From Ferruginibacter sp. (GTDB lineage Bacteria; Bacteroidota; Bacteroidia; Chitinophagales; Chitinophagaceae), in NCBI GenBank assembly GCA_014379625.1, contig JACMLJ010000020.1, positions 1 through 64,000 of the forward strand: a DNA stretch of 64,000 bases, read 5' to 3'. Of this stretch, positions 17,841-27,717 are shown one piece after another. Positions within the stretch are counted from its first letter, which is position 1. Each line of letters starts with the position of its first letter. The notes under the pieces are model-generated. The model searched no databases. It had not been told where the DNA came from and saw only the letters and a program-made list of their open reading frames with translations. The translations under genes and the position numbers were made by a program.

Positions 17841-18965
17841 CTAATCTACTTCCACCGTTTCGGGGGCAAGTGATAATATTTTATGGGAATTGATGATCTT
17901 TTCTTTTACAGATAACCTGGTTGTACCTGGAAATTTAATTTTGTTCCTTCTGTAATAAATTACGCCGATCAGCGTAAATGAAATTGACATTAAAATGCAG
18001 ATCAGAACGGTGGTGCCCAAATGGCGGAGAAAAAAAGCAGCAATAATAAAACCTATATTGGTACCTACGCAGAGCAAGGTTACTTTACGATGACTAAATC
18101 CGAGGTCCAGTAAAAAATGATGTACATGCGTTCTGTCGGGGCTAAATGGCGAACGCTTATCAAGGATTCGTAAACTAAAAACCCTTAAAGTATCAAATAA
18201 AGGAACAATTAATATGGCGATACCTAATGCGGGAGCTGATTCCAGCGGTAATTTCATGGTTTCATTGCCCGCTATATTGATGAACTTTACTACCATAATG
18301 GAATTGATCAACCCAATCAGTAAAGATCCGGTATCACCCATAAAAATTTTGGCAGGAGAGAAGTTATAAATTAAGAAGCCAATGAGGCTGCCAGCGAGCG
18401 AAAAGGCCATAACTGCATACATAGTCTGGCCGGCATAAGCAAAATAAGAACCAAACACCAGCGCAGTTAATAAACCAAGGCAACCGGCCAGGCCATCTAC
18501 GCCATCGATAAGGTTAAAAGAATTTACGATAACTATTATAGTAAACAGGGTAAAAACAATGCTGGCAATTCGCGGTATTTCGGTAATGCCTAAAAAACCA
18601 TGCATGTTGGTAATCTGTATGCCGCCAAATTTAATGAGAATACCTGCGGCTATAAGCTGTCCAATGAATTTTTTTGCCGCGGATAAAACGAGTATATCAT
18701 CCTTTACCCCTAAGAAGAAAATCACAATTGCGGCGGCCACAAAGTATTGTAATTCTCCTGAGCCAATTGGGGTGCCTAATAATAATGCTAATATAAAACC
18801 TCCAAAAATACCCAGTCCACCAAGCGTGGGGATCACCATTTTGTGCACTTTTCGTTCATCTGGCTCATCGAATAATTTTTTCTCCCTTGCAACCTGGATA
18901 ATAACTGGTATGGAAAAAAAAGTAATTAAAAATGCAAAAATTCCGCTAAGTAATATATTATCCAT
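17841..18965 (-). CDS. WecA/TagO-like sugar-1-phosphate transferase
   Basis: A membrane enzyme that moves a HexNAc-1-phosphate from its UDP donor to undecaprenyl phosphate, starting O-antigen, exopolysaccharide or wall glycan synthesis. The 374 residues have about 11 helices and the PNPT-family motifs: KVHKMVIPTLGG near the start, FLGVKDDIL with the catalytic Asp pair, [26 protein letters not shown], and a RTHVHHFLLD histidine motif typical of WecA rather than MraY. The true mraY is at 41348. The ATG at 18965 is preferred over an in-frame TTG at 18995 because the hydrophobic start follows directly. Confidence 0.92.
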   Translation of the reverse strand: MDNILLSGIFAFLITFFSIPVIIQVAREKKLFDEPDERKVHKMVIPTLGGLGIFGGFILALLLGTPIGSGELQYFVAAAIVIFFLGVKDDILVLSAAKKFIGQLIAAGILIKFGGIQITNMHGFLGITEIPRIASIVFTLFTIIVIVNSFNLIDGVDGLAGCLGLLTALVFGSYFAYAGQTMYAVMAFSLAGSLIGFLIYNFSPAKIFMGDTGSLLIGLINSIMVVKFINIAGNETMKLPLESAPALGIAILIVPLFDTLRVFSLRILDKRSPFSPDRTHVHHFLLDLGFSHRKVTLLCVGTNIGFIIAAFFLRHLGTTVLICILMSISFTLIGVIYYRRNKIKFPGTTRLSVKEKIINSHKILSLAPETVEVD

Positions 18966-18996
18966 GCAAGACGTATTAAATATTCTGAGTTTCAAA

Positions 18997-19004
18997 CAAA
19001 TATA
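18997..19004 (-). promoter_or_regulatory. TAnnTTTG -7 element of wecA-like gene
   Basis: The minus strand reads TATATTTG, about 32 bases upstream of the ATG at 18965. Its position also argues against the TTG at 18995 as start, since transcription would begin close to that codon. Confidence 0.55.
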
Positions 19005-19325
19005 AAACTCTTTTAAGGAAATGGTGGTAGTTTGTCCCTGAACTTGGACACAACATAATTAAAATCCGTTGCTTTTAAAAATTTTAAGATAAGAATTTTG
19101 TGATTATAAGGTTTTTTTAGACTGGCAATATATAACTCATTAACGAAGAACTGATTAACTTATTATTAAATACAGGTTATATAATACCATTTCTTTTGAC
19201 TTATCTGAGTTTTTGAACCGGGTTTGTATCGCGCAAATAAACAAAATGAGTAAATGATGCTGTAATGTAGTAAAAAAGCGGATGGGCTTTTTATCTCCCT
19301 CCATATTCGCCATTATGTGCTGATA
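19005..19325. other. Intergenic region, no gene seen
   Basis: AT-rich sequence between two minus-strand genes. It contains a short imperfect dyad (TTGTCC with GGACACAA near 19034-19055) but no ORF, RNA gene or terminator that I can support. Confidence 0.5.
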
Positions 19326-20549
19326 CTACCGTAGTTCAATTGGCTGGTCAGCCGCTTTTCTTGCAGGAAACCAGGCCGCGAGAAAGGCGATGAGAGCCAC
19401 CGTGGATACTACCAGCATAAAATCGGCAACCTGTAGTTTAACAGGAAAATAATCAATCAAAAAAGACCCGCCCTGCAGTTTAATCAAATGAAACTTTACC
19501 TGGATCAGGCAGACTGTTAAAGCCAGGCAAATTCCGGTTATTGCACCAATACCTGCCAGCAGCAGCCCCTCACCCAGGAATATTTTTAATATCATATTCT
19601 TGTCGGCCCCCATGCTTTGCAATACACTGATGTCTTTTTGTTTTTCAAGTACCAGCATGGTTAAAGCGCTGATCATATTAAAAGCGGCAATAAATAGTAT
19701 CAGCGTCAAAACCGCATAGATTGCCCATTTTTCAAGCTTCATCGTATTGTAAAGGCTGGTGTTTTGTTCATACTTTGTTTGCACTTTGTAGGTGTTTCCT
19801 AATTGTTGTGCCAGTTCCTGCTGAATTTTTGACAGCCCCGCGCCCTCCTCCAATTTTATTTCCGCTGCGCTATACTCCCCGGCAGCAAACCCCATCTGTT
19901 GCTTTACAAAATCAATATTGGTAATGGCATATTTGTTGTCAAAATCCTGCTGAATGGAGAATACACCGGTTGCTTTTACATTGCCTTCGCTCAGGGACTG
20001 GAGCGGGTCTGAGACAGAAACCTTTCCTTTTTTTGGTAAAACCAGCGTAAGTATGGAAGCTGCTATCCCGCCATCAACATTAACCGCGGCAGCATTTTGA
20101 ATACCGGAACCCAAAATTAATCCCGGATCATCGGCATCGCCCGTGTTAAACTCACCTTCTACAGTTTTATTGGCTACTCCGCTTACCAACCGGTAATTTT
20201 CGTCAACACCTTTCAGGTAAACGATGGTTTGCATTTCTTCATTTTGCAGCAATGCTTTTTCTTCTGCAATTAATGACACCGCTTTAACACCGGTCTGTTG
20301 CTTAAGTAAATTTATCTGGGCGGCAGTGAGGAAAAATGTTTTGCCTTTGGCGGGGATAATTTTTATATCGGTGTAAAAGGATGAATATAGTGAGGTAACC
20401 AATCCCTCAAAACCATTAAAGACACTTAGTACCAATAGCTGGCAGGCAGTTGCAAAAGCGATAACGCCCATGGTTACCCACGCGATAATATTGATCGCAT
20501 GGGCGCTTTTTTTTGCTTTAAAATATCGCCATGCAAATGTTAAATACAT
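19326..20549 (-). CDS. LolC/LolE-like FtsX-family ABC permease
   Basis: A 407-residue inner-membrane protein resembling LolC/E, which extract lipoproteins for transport to the outer membrane. It begins with WRYFKAKKSAHAINIIAWV and a first helix, has a periplasmic domain of about 200 residues, then the FtsX domain with three helices; MLVLEKQKDISVLQSMGADK (about 305-324) is the usual coupling-loop signature. I chose ATG 20549, since homologues begin just before the YFKAKKS-like stretch; an in-frame ATG at 20612 would add 21 residues. No ATPase gene is adjacent, which is common in Bacteroidota. Confidence 0.85.
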   Translation of the reverse strand: MYLTFAWRYFKAKKSAHAINIIAWVTMGVIAFATACQLLVLSVFNGFEGLVTSLYSSFYTDIKIIPAKGKTFFLTAAQINLLKQQTGVKAVSLIAEEKALLQNEEMQTIVYLKGVDENYRLVSGVANKTVEGEFNTGDADDPGLILGSGIQNAAAVNVDGGIAASILTLVLPKKGKVSVSDPLQSLSEGNVKATGVFSIQQDFDNKYAITNIDFVKQQMGFAAGEYSAAEIKLEEGAGLSKIQQELAQQLGNTYKVQTKYEQNTSLYNTMKLEKWAIYAVLTLILFIAAFNMISALTMLVLEKQKDISVLQSMGADKNMILKIFLGEGLLLAGIGAITGICLALTVCLIQVKFHLIKLQGGSFLIDYFPVKLQVADFMLVVSTVALIAFLAAWFPARKAADQPIELR

Positions 20550-20680
20550 ATCCTTATTCCTTAAAAGCTGATCAATATCCGAAAGTTGCACGATGAAGTT
20601 TTCATCAGACAAGCGCCACGACGAAAAAACTGAGAATAAGTTATCGCCTTTTTTAAATTGTGCTTAGTGGCGGCATTGAG

Positions 20681-20712
20681 TCATTTTCAAATTTTCTCAT
20701 TTTCACATTTGA
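20681..20712. repeat. 8-bp tandem array between rbfA and permease gene
   Basis: Units TCATTTTC, AAATTTTC, TCATTTTC and ACATTTGA follow in phase. The wording resembles, in reverse complement, the end of the octad array at ftsI. Confidence 0.65.
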
Positions 20713-20760
20713 AATTTAGCTCCTTACCGGGTAATTTATAAAAGTATTATTACCGCAATG

Positions 20761-21156
20761 CTAATCATTTGTATTCGTTTCCCCTTCACTATGGGGTGAT
20801 TCTTCCTTTTTTATTTTCTCAAATAATTCTTCCATTTTAAAAACATAATCCAATGTATCGTCAATGAAAAATTTTAGTTCGGGTATGCTGCGCAACTGGT
20901 GACGAACCCGCATGCCCAATTCCTTCCTGATCTCTTTATTTTTTTCTTCAAATTTTAATAATGCAGCCTGCGTGTCTTTTACCTGGAACATACTAAGATA
21001 AATTCTGGCCTCAAAAAGATCAGGGGTAATTTTTACGGTGGAAATGGATATCATTCCCCCATCAGGCATCAGCAGGTTCATACGCCGGAATATGTCATTC
21101 AATTCTTCATTGATCAACCCTGCCACCTGTTTCTGCCTTTTAGTTTCTGTAGTCAT
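20761..21156 (-). CDS. rbfA: Ribosome-binding factor A
   Basis: A small KH-fold protein that assists 30S maturation. The 131 residues start with TKRQKQVAGLINEELNDIF, as RbfA proteins do, and continue with VKITPDLFEARIYLSMF and LGMRVRHQLRSIPELKFFID, the family's second half. The C-terminus is acidic and likely disordered (SPHSEGETNTND). It lies upstream of the LolC/E-like permease gene on the same strand, a pairing frequent in Bacteroidota, so co-transcription is plausible across the 211-base spacer. Confidence 0.94.
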   Translation of the reverse strand: MTTETKRQKQVAGLINEELNDIFRRMNLLMPDGGMISISTVKITPDLFEARIYLSMFQVKDTQAALLKFEEKNKEIRKELGMRVRHQLRSIPELKFFIDDTLDYVFKMEELFEKIKKEESPHSEGETNTND

Positions 21157-21175
21157 ATTGATTTAAGCTAAGTTG

Positions 21176-21183
21176 CAAATTTA
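21176..21183 (-). promoter_or_regulatory. TAnnTTTG -7 element of rbfA
   Basis: The minus strand reads TAAATTTG, 19 bases before the rbfA ATG. Confidence 0.5.
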
Positions 21184-21333
21184 CTTGTTTAATGTGATTT
21201 GGAAACTTATTAGTCAACCCGCTTTTGAAGGCAGGAGAAAAACCATCCGCTTCAATTGCCTGCTTCGTGCATACAACCGGTTTAAATGCCGGGTGTGAAT
21301 AAGGCTAAGCGTTTAATCATTAAAACAACTCCC

Positions 21334-22437
21334 TTAGTTTTTAGGGGCAAGATCGGTAACAAGTGGATAATGATCGGAATAAGGAGCTTTGATCCGGTTA
21401 AATTGTTTTACCTCAAAATTTTTACCAGCCAGGATATAATCAATCCTTAAAGTAGGGGATAAATACCGGAAGGTCCTCCCAATCCCGGTGCCTTTCTCTA
21501 AAAAAGCATCCTGTAAATCTCCTTTAATGGTAAAATAGGTATAAGAGTTTGGCACATCATTAAAATCGCCGCAAATGATAACAGGGTAAGGACTTTCGTT
21601 AATTTTTTGTCGTACAATATCCGCCTGCGTTCCCCTGAAACGGTAACCATTTCTAAGTTTGCGGAAGATGGTTTTTGAATCATTTAATCCAATTTCATCC
21701 GTCCGTTTAATTTTTCTGAGGGTAGCATATTGCTCATTATCAAAGCGTACTGACTGCAGATGTGTTGTAAACACCCTTATCTTTTGCTGATGAAACTGGA
21801 TATCCGCATAGATCAAATGTTCGGCAAAATCATTATCGCCATAGGTAAATTGGGCAGTGTCGATAATAGGGTATTTAGACAGGATGACTACACCTATATT
21901 ATAACTGACATTTTCCATAATTGTTCTTACAAAATAAGAATAAGGATATCCCATCTTATTAAATTCATGGATATTGGAATATTGAGGGCCCCTTTTATCC
22001 CAAAATTCCTGGAAACAAAGTACATCTGCCTGTTGTTTTTTTATCAGGTCAAGCATCATTGGCTGGCAATCAACATATCTTTCACGGCTTTTACTGGTTT
22101 CACCCCAGCTCGAAATATTCCAGGTGAATACCCTTAATGTTTCATTCGATTTAGAAAAGGTAAATTCTTTCTCAGCGTTTAAGCCTGCCACAATTGATAT
22201 TTGCTGCCAGCTTACCAGCAATGCAACCAATGAAAGTAAGCACCATTTAGACCTGGCAATAAGCCAGCCCATTGCAAAAACGGCTACAATAAATATAAGC
22301 AGTGGAAATACCAGCCCCAAAACAGCGATCATCCAGAATTTTCCGGCAGGCAAAACAGGAATCAGGCAGGCTGATAAGTAAAGCAGTACCACAAAAACAT
22401 TTGTTACCTTAAGTATTGTTCCAACAATTTTTTTCAT
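21334..22437 (-). CDS. Membrane-anchored EEP-family phosphohydrolase
   Basis: A 367-residue protein with two or three N-terminal helices (about residues 9-85) followed by an endonuclease/exonuclease/phosphatase domain. Active-site stretches are RVFTWNISSWGE, VLCFQEFWD (metal-binding Glu), VIICGDFNDVPNS (Asp/Asn pair) and YSDHYPLV (catalytic His). The anchoring helices place the catalytic domain at the membrane, probably outside the cytoplasm. The fold covers nucleases, sphingomyelinases and inositol phosphatases, so the substrate is open. Confidence 0.88.
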   Translation of the reverse strand: MKKIVGTILKVTNVFVVLLYLSACLIPVLPAGKFWMIAVLGLVFPLLIFIVAVFAMGWLIARSKWCLLSLVALLVSWQQISIVAGLNAEKEFTFSKSNETLRVFTWNISSWGETSKSRERYVDCQPMMLDLIKKQQADVLCFQEFWDKRGPQYSNIHEFNKMGYPYSYFVRTIMENVSYNIGVVILSKYPIIDTAQFTYGDNDFAEHLIYADIQFHQQKIRVFTTHLQSVRFDNEQYATLRKIKRTDEIGLNDSKTIFRKLRNGYRFRGTQADIVRQKINESPYPVIICGDFNDVPNSYTYFTIKGDLQDAFLEKGTGIGRTFRYLSPTLRIDYILAGKNFEVKQFNRIKAPYSDHYPLVTDLAPKN

Positions 22438-23002
22438 GGATGCCCGTATATTTTGCTAACAGAAATGAATGTATTACCCGGTAATGGTTAATCCGGGAAT
22501 ATAAATGCCTTTCTAAACAGATTTTCAAAAAATGGCTAAAAACTTTGAATTGAATAAAAAAGTGGTTGTTTATTTCGAAAGGAAAAAATATTCCATTGCG
22601 GGCGGGATTAACCAGCAGCGCTATGGTCTGCCGCATAAACAAATCCAAAACAATTTTTTACTTACTATCTGGCATTCAATGCGAAAATATTGAAATAAAC
22701 CTACATCTAATGTTATAACTAACCAGGGCATATTTTAAATTGTTGCACTGAATTAAGAGTTGCCCACCCCGGCGAAGAATTGTTGGATTGAAAATATTAC
22801 AACGGGCTGGCAACCCTAACCACATTTGCAATACGGCCGTGAAGCCTTTTTGTTTTCCGGTGATAGAAATTTGACGGCTCTTTCATTACCGCCATGCTTA
22901 TACCTGGATTTGGGTGTTCCAAACTATTTTCAAACATCGGTCATATTTCATTATTAATAACTGAAAGGCAGTATCTTATTTTGGTTTGCACGGGATAGTA
23001 AA
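22438..23002. other. Intergenic region ahead of atpD, no gene seen
   Basis: A gap of about 600 bases between divergent genes. I find no frame with coding character, no RNA gene and no clear repeat. Its 3' end leads into a 7-bp array and the atpD promoter element. Confidence 0.5.
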
Positions 23003-23030
23003 ATATCAAATATCAAATTTCAAGTTTTAA
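23003..23030. repeat. 7-bp tandem array upstream of atpD
   Basis: Units ATATCAA, ATATCAA, ATTTCAA and GTTTTAA are contiguous and end 11 bases before the -7 element of atpD, so the array would cover the -33 region. Confidence 0.6.
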
Positions 23031-23037
23031 TCCCTAA

Positions 23038-24594
<1,557 letters not shown>

Positions 24595-24604
24595 CGCCCA
24601 CTAA

Positions 24605-24631
24605 AACCCCGAAGGGAGAAGGAGGGGCTCA
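24605..24631. repeat. GC-rich element between atpD and atpC
   Basis: AACCCCGAAGGG followed by AGAAGGAGGGGCT resembles the CCCCTTCGGGG...AGGGGGGCT elements found at murG (45778) and murC (47036). It stands out from the AT-rich spacer. Confidence 0.5.
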
Positions 24632-24717
24632 GACTGGATTTTTCCGAAATTAGAAATTAAAAGATCTGACAAATAATTATTAACTAACCAACCAAATTCC
24701 TCCATAGGTAACAGGGC

Positions 24718-24969
24718 ATGACATTAGAAATATTAACTCCCGAAAAAAAAATATTCAGCGGCGAAGTGTACGGTGTTCAGTTACCCGGCATTACCGGCTC
24801 TTTTGAAGTGCTGGAAAAACATGCGCCGATGGTAAGTGCATTGAAGGCAGGTAAACTCAAAATCCTTACAGATAAAACAAGTACTGCTTCTTACAATATA
24901 CAAAGTGGATTTGTAGAAGTGCTGAATAACAAAGCCGTTGTTTTGATTGAAGGAGCGGAAGAAGTATAA
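24718..24969 (+). CDS. atpC: F1-ATP synthase epsilon subunit, short form
   Basis: Epsilon subunit of F1, in the central stalk. Only 83 residues are encoded: the N-terminal beta-sandwich (LEILTPEKKIFSGEVYGVQLPG, then FEVLEKHAPMVSALKAG). The C-terminal pair of helices that inhibits ATP hydrolysis in the 130-residue form is missing. Short epsilon subunits are normal in Bacteroidota, so this is not a truncation, but it implies that hydrolysis is restrained in another way. A terminator follows at once. Confidence 0.95.
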   Translation: MTLEILTPEKKIFSGEVYGVQLPGITGSFEVLEKHAPMVSALKAGKLKILTDKTSTASYNIQSGFVEVLNNKAVVLIEGAEEV

Positions 24970-24996
24970 TTAATTCATCAATTATAAAAAGATTGG

Positions 24997-25024
24997 AAGC
25001 CCATGCATTTGTATGGGCTTTTTC
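24997..25024 (+). terminator. Rho-independent terminator after atpC
   Basis: An 8-bp stem AAGCCCAT with ATGGGCTT around an 8-base loop is followed by a T-rich tract. It lies 28 bases after the atpC stop and closes the atpD-atpC unit. Confidence 0.88.
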
Positions 25025-25140
25025 TATGCTTAAGCACCAATCCGGTTAGCAGCATTTAAGCCCGGTTGATCTTATTTTTTTTACGTTACCGTAGTAATCC
25101 AGCCCGGGAATGGGAAAAGAAAATAATAGAAGCACCATTT

Positions 25141-25167
25141 TTGACACTACTATCTATTGGGTATAAT
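25141..25167 (+). promoter_or_regulatory. Sigma70-like hexamers upstream of the Kai unit
   Basis: TTGACA (25141-25146) and TATAAT (25162-25167) are both perfect proteobacterial-type hexamers, with a 15-base spacer that is two short of the optimum. The other promoters I mark in this window use TAnnTTTG, so this may be chance or a trace of foreign origin. It lies about 85 bases before the response regulator ATG. Confidence 0.3.
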
Positions 25168-25252
25168 AATCCTCACTTGCCGGTATATAAATTATTACCT
25201 GCAAAATCATTCCTGTTTATTGGCATGGTATGGGTTTTGTAACTTGATATTT

Positions 25253-25741
25253 ATGAATGAAGATGAAACTGTCAATGCCTCTGTCCTTCCCACCCGCCTT
25301 CCATTCCATATCCTGCTTGCAGATGATGATAGTGATGATCGTCATTTCTTTGAAAAGATTTTAAATGAAATACCTATCCCTACACGATTTACGGCTCTTA
25401 CGGATGGCGAAAAACTGATGACCTACCTTTTTAAAAATTCTGCAAAACTTCCGGATGCACTTTTTCTTGACTTTAATATGCCCCGGAAAAACGGTGCTGA
25501 ATGTCTTTCTGCAATAACACTTAGCGATAAACTGAAACATCTTCCGGTTATCATATATTCCACTTCTTTGCACCGGGATCTTGCAAACCAGTTGTACAAT
25601 AACGGAGCGTATTATTATATACGTAAAACTGATTTAGCTGATCTCCGGAATGTTCTTTTTTATATTCTTACCCTTTTAGAACAGGGTAAGTTCATGAGGC
25701 CTGGGAGGGAGCAATTTATTCTCAGTTTAAACCCCGTATAA
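25253..25741 (+). CDS. Single-domain response regulator (Kai cluster)
   Basis: A 162-residue receiver protein of the CheY/Rcp1 type with no output domain. Residue positions: acidic pair D24-D25 (LLADDDSDD), phosphoacceptor D73 in LFLDFNMPRKNG, switch T104 in VIIYSTS, and K125 in YYIRKTD. It is the first gene of the unit response regulator-kaiC-kaiB-kinase, 45 bases before kaiC, and is probably phosphorylated by the kinase that ends the unit. With no DNA-binding domain it must act through protein contacts. The ATG at 25253 is chosen because the frame upstream does not resemble a receiver domain. Confidence 0.9.
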   Translation: MNEDETVNASVLPTRLPFHILLADDDSDDRHFFEKILNEIPIPTRFTALTDGEKLMTYLFKNSAKLPDALFLDFNMPRKNGAECLSAITLSDKLKHLPVIIYSTSLHRDLANQLYNNGAYYYIRKTDLADLRNVLFYILTLLEQGKFMRPGREQFILSLNPV

Positions 25742-25786
25742 ATTGCTGATCAGCGACAGGATATTAAATGATTTATATTATTTTTT

Positions 25787-27322
25787 ATGAAAAAAGTTAT
25801 CCAACAAAAAGTAACCAAATTTATATTGTCAAAATCACCCACGGGTATTCAGGGCCTGGATGATATTACAAATGGTGGCCTGCCCAAAAACCGTCCAACT
25901 CTTTTGCTGGGTAATACGGGATGTGGGAAAACGATTATGGCTATGGAATTCCTGGTAAATGGAATTGTTATGTTTCATGAAACCGCGGCGTTCCTTTCGT
26001 TTGAAGAAAAAACGGACGAACTGGCAATGAACGCAAGGTCGTTGGGCTACGACCTGGATAAGCTTGTTGCGGAAAAAAAAATCTGCCTGGAGCATATACA
26101 AATGAGCAGGGACCCGGTTCTTTTAACAGGGAAGTATGATATTGAAGGATTATTTATAAGGCTCGAACTGGCAATTAATATGGTAAATGCCAAACGCGTA
26201 GTATTGGATTCACTTGATACACTTTTTTACAGCCTGGATTATGAAACACTCCGATCAGAAATTAAACGCCTTTTTTCATGGTTAAAGGAAAAGAAAGTAA
26301 CCGCGATAATTACTGCTGAGGTTGGAGATGGCTTTCTTAGCCGCCATGGCCTGGAGGAATATGTAGCCGATTGTGTAATAGTACTGGATAATCGGGTAAA
26401 GAATCAAATCGCAACAAGGCGTTTAAGGATCGTTAAATACCGTGGATCCGTTCATGGTATCAATGAATATCCTTTTTTGCTGGATGAAAGAGGAATTACT
26501 GTTTTCCCTCTGGTTAGTGAGGCGGTTCAGCAAAAGTCAACTTTGTTAAGAGTAAGTTCAGGCATTAGGGATTTAGACGAAATGCTGGGTAAAAAAGGAT
26601 TTTATGCCGGAAGCAGTATCCTAATATCCGGAACCGCGGGTACCGGAAAAACGAGTGTAGCTGCCTCATTTGCATACGATGTTTGCAAAAATAAAAAACG
26701 ATGTCTTTTTTGCGCCTTTGAAGAAGCCCCCAACCAGGTAGTGAGAAATATGAGTTCCATCGGCTTTCATTTAGAACCGATGGTTAAATCAGGAATGCTT
26801 ACTTTCTATTATTCAAGACCAACTTTGCAGAATCTTGAACTGCATTTTATTGCTGTTAAGAAACTAATAAAAGAAATAAAACCCTCGGTAGTTATTCTTG
26901 ACCCCATCACCAATTTAATGACCGAAGGTCCTAATAGCGATATCCGGTCAATGCTCACCAGGTTTGTAGATTATTTAAAGATCGAACATATAACGGTAAT
27001 GTTTACGGCGGCTATAACTGTAGGTTCAATAGAAAGAAATCCCAGTGATGAAGGAATTTCATCAATGGTTGATACCTGGATGATGGTTCAGGATATTGAG
27101 GTGGAGGAGGAACGTATCCGCAGTATGTGTATCATGAAATCTAGGGGTATGGAGCATTCCAACAAAGTCAGGAGGTTTACCATTTCCAAAACGGGGATTA
27201 CATTATCAGCAATTGTGAGAAAAGAAAAAGGAACTAACACCAATTCCAAAAGAAACAATAAAGAAAATGATAATTTATCCACAGCTAAGCTAAGCAAGGA
27301 TAACTCAGAAACTGCGCGTTAA
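25787..27322 (+). CDS. kaiC: Double-domain KaiC-family ATPase
   Basis: A 511-residue protein with two RecA-like KaiC domains. CI half: Walker A GNTGCGKT (42-49), catalytic glutamates in SFEEKTDE (E73-E74), Walker B around VVLDSLD (138-144). CII half: GTAGTGKT (282-289), FEEAPNQ (E312-E313), VVILDPITN (368-376). Aligning SDEGISSMVDT (420-430) with the cyanobacterial TDSHISTITDT places Ser425 and Ser426 at the S431/T432 phosphosites and Ser420 at T426, so autophosphorylation is plausible. The tail after 480 is polar and low-complexity. KaiC from clock organisms has similar length. kaiB follows; no kaiA is visible. Rhythm is not implied by sequence alone. Confidence 0.93.
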   Translation: MKKVIQQKVTKFILSKSPTGIQGLDDITNGGLPKNRPTLLLGNTGCGKTIMAMEFLVNGIVMFHETAAFLSFEEKTDELAMNARSLGYDLDKLVAEKKICLEHIQMSRDPVLLTGKYDIEGLFIRLELAINMVNAKRVVLDSLDTLFYSLDYETLRSEIKRLFSWLKEKKVTAIITAEVGDGFLSRHGLEEYVADCVIVLDNRVKNQIATRRLRIVKYRGSVHGINEYPFLLDERGITVFPLVSEAVQQKSTLLRVSSGIRDLDEMLGKKGFYAGSSILISGTAGTGKTSVAASFAYDVCKNKKRCLFCAFEEAPNQVVRNMSSIGFHLEPMVKSGMLTFYYSRPTLQNLELHFIAVKKLIKEIKPSVVILDPITNLMTEGPNSDIRSMLTRFVDYLKIEHITVMFTAAITVGSIERNPSDEGISSMVDTWMMVQDIEVEEERIRSMCIMKSRGMEHSNKVRRFTISKTGITLSAIVRKEKGTNTNSKRNNKENDNLSTAKLSKDNSETAR

Positions 27323-27364
27323 TGGAATGATATTAAATGCACATTTTAGTTGAAAAACAATCCG

Positions 27365-27706
27365 ATGGCAAAGTCAAAAAAGACACCCAAAAACACCAAA
27401 GTAAAGGTCGAAGATGCTCCGAACAGTATCGGGGGGAAATATATTCTTCGGTTATTTGTTACCGGCAATTTACCCAACTCTGCCCGTGCAATAATAAATA
27501 TCAAAGCAATTTGTGAGAAATACCTGAAAGACGCATATGAATTGGAGATAGTGGATATATACCAACAGCCTTTATTGGCGCTTACAGATGAAATAATTGC
27601 GATACCGGTTTTGATAAAGAAATTTCCGTTGCCGGAAGAAAGGCTGATTGGAGATTTGTCGGATGTTGAAATGGTTTTGAAAGGTCTTCACCTAACGAAC
27701 AATTAA
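27365..27706 (+). CDS. kaiB: KaiB-family protein
   Basis: A 113-residue thioredoxin-like, fold-switching protein that binds KaiC in cyanobacterial clocks. After a basic tail of about 20 residues it matches KaiB closely: YILRLFVTGNLPNSARAI (26-43), LEIVDIYQQPLLA (60-72), the cis-proline region AIPVLIKKFPLPEERLIGDLSD (79-100, quoted as its two halves AIPVLIKKFPLP and EERLIGDLSD), then VLKGL. Start: ATG at 27365, with an in-frame TTG 15 bases earlier. It lies 42 bases after kaiC and 11 bases before the kinase gene, so it is surely co-transcribed. It is full length and not fused to a kinase as in SasA. Confidence 0.94.
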   Translation: MAKSKKTPKNTKVKVEDAPNSIGGKYILRLFVTGNLPNSARAIINIKAICEKYLKDAYELEIVDIYQQPLLALTDEIIAIPVLIKKFPLPEERLIGDLSDVEMVLKGLHLTNN

Positions 27707-27717
27707 TTCTGTTTTAA

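Noticed and set aside
19034..19055. TTGTCC...GGACACAA as an insertion sequence end
   Set aside because: A single short imperfect dyad with no partner end or transposase.
25157..25252. Upstream start for the Kai-unit response regulator
   Set aside because: The extra 32 residues do not resemble a receiver domain; the ATG at 25253 fits.
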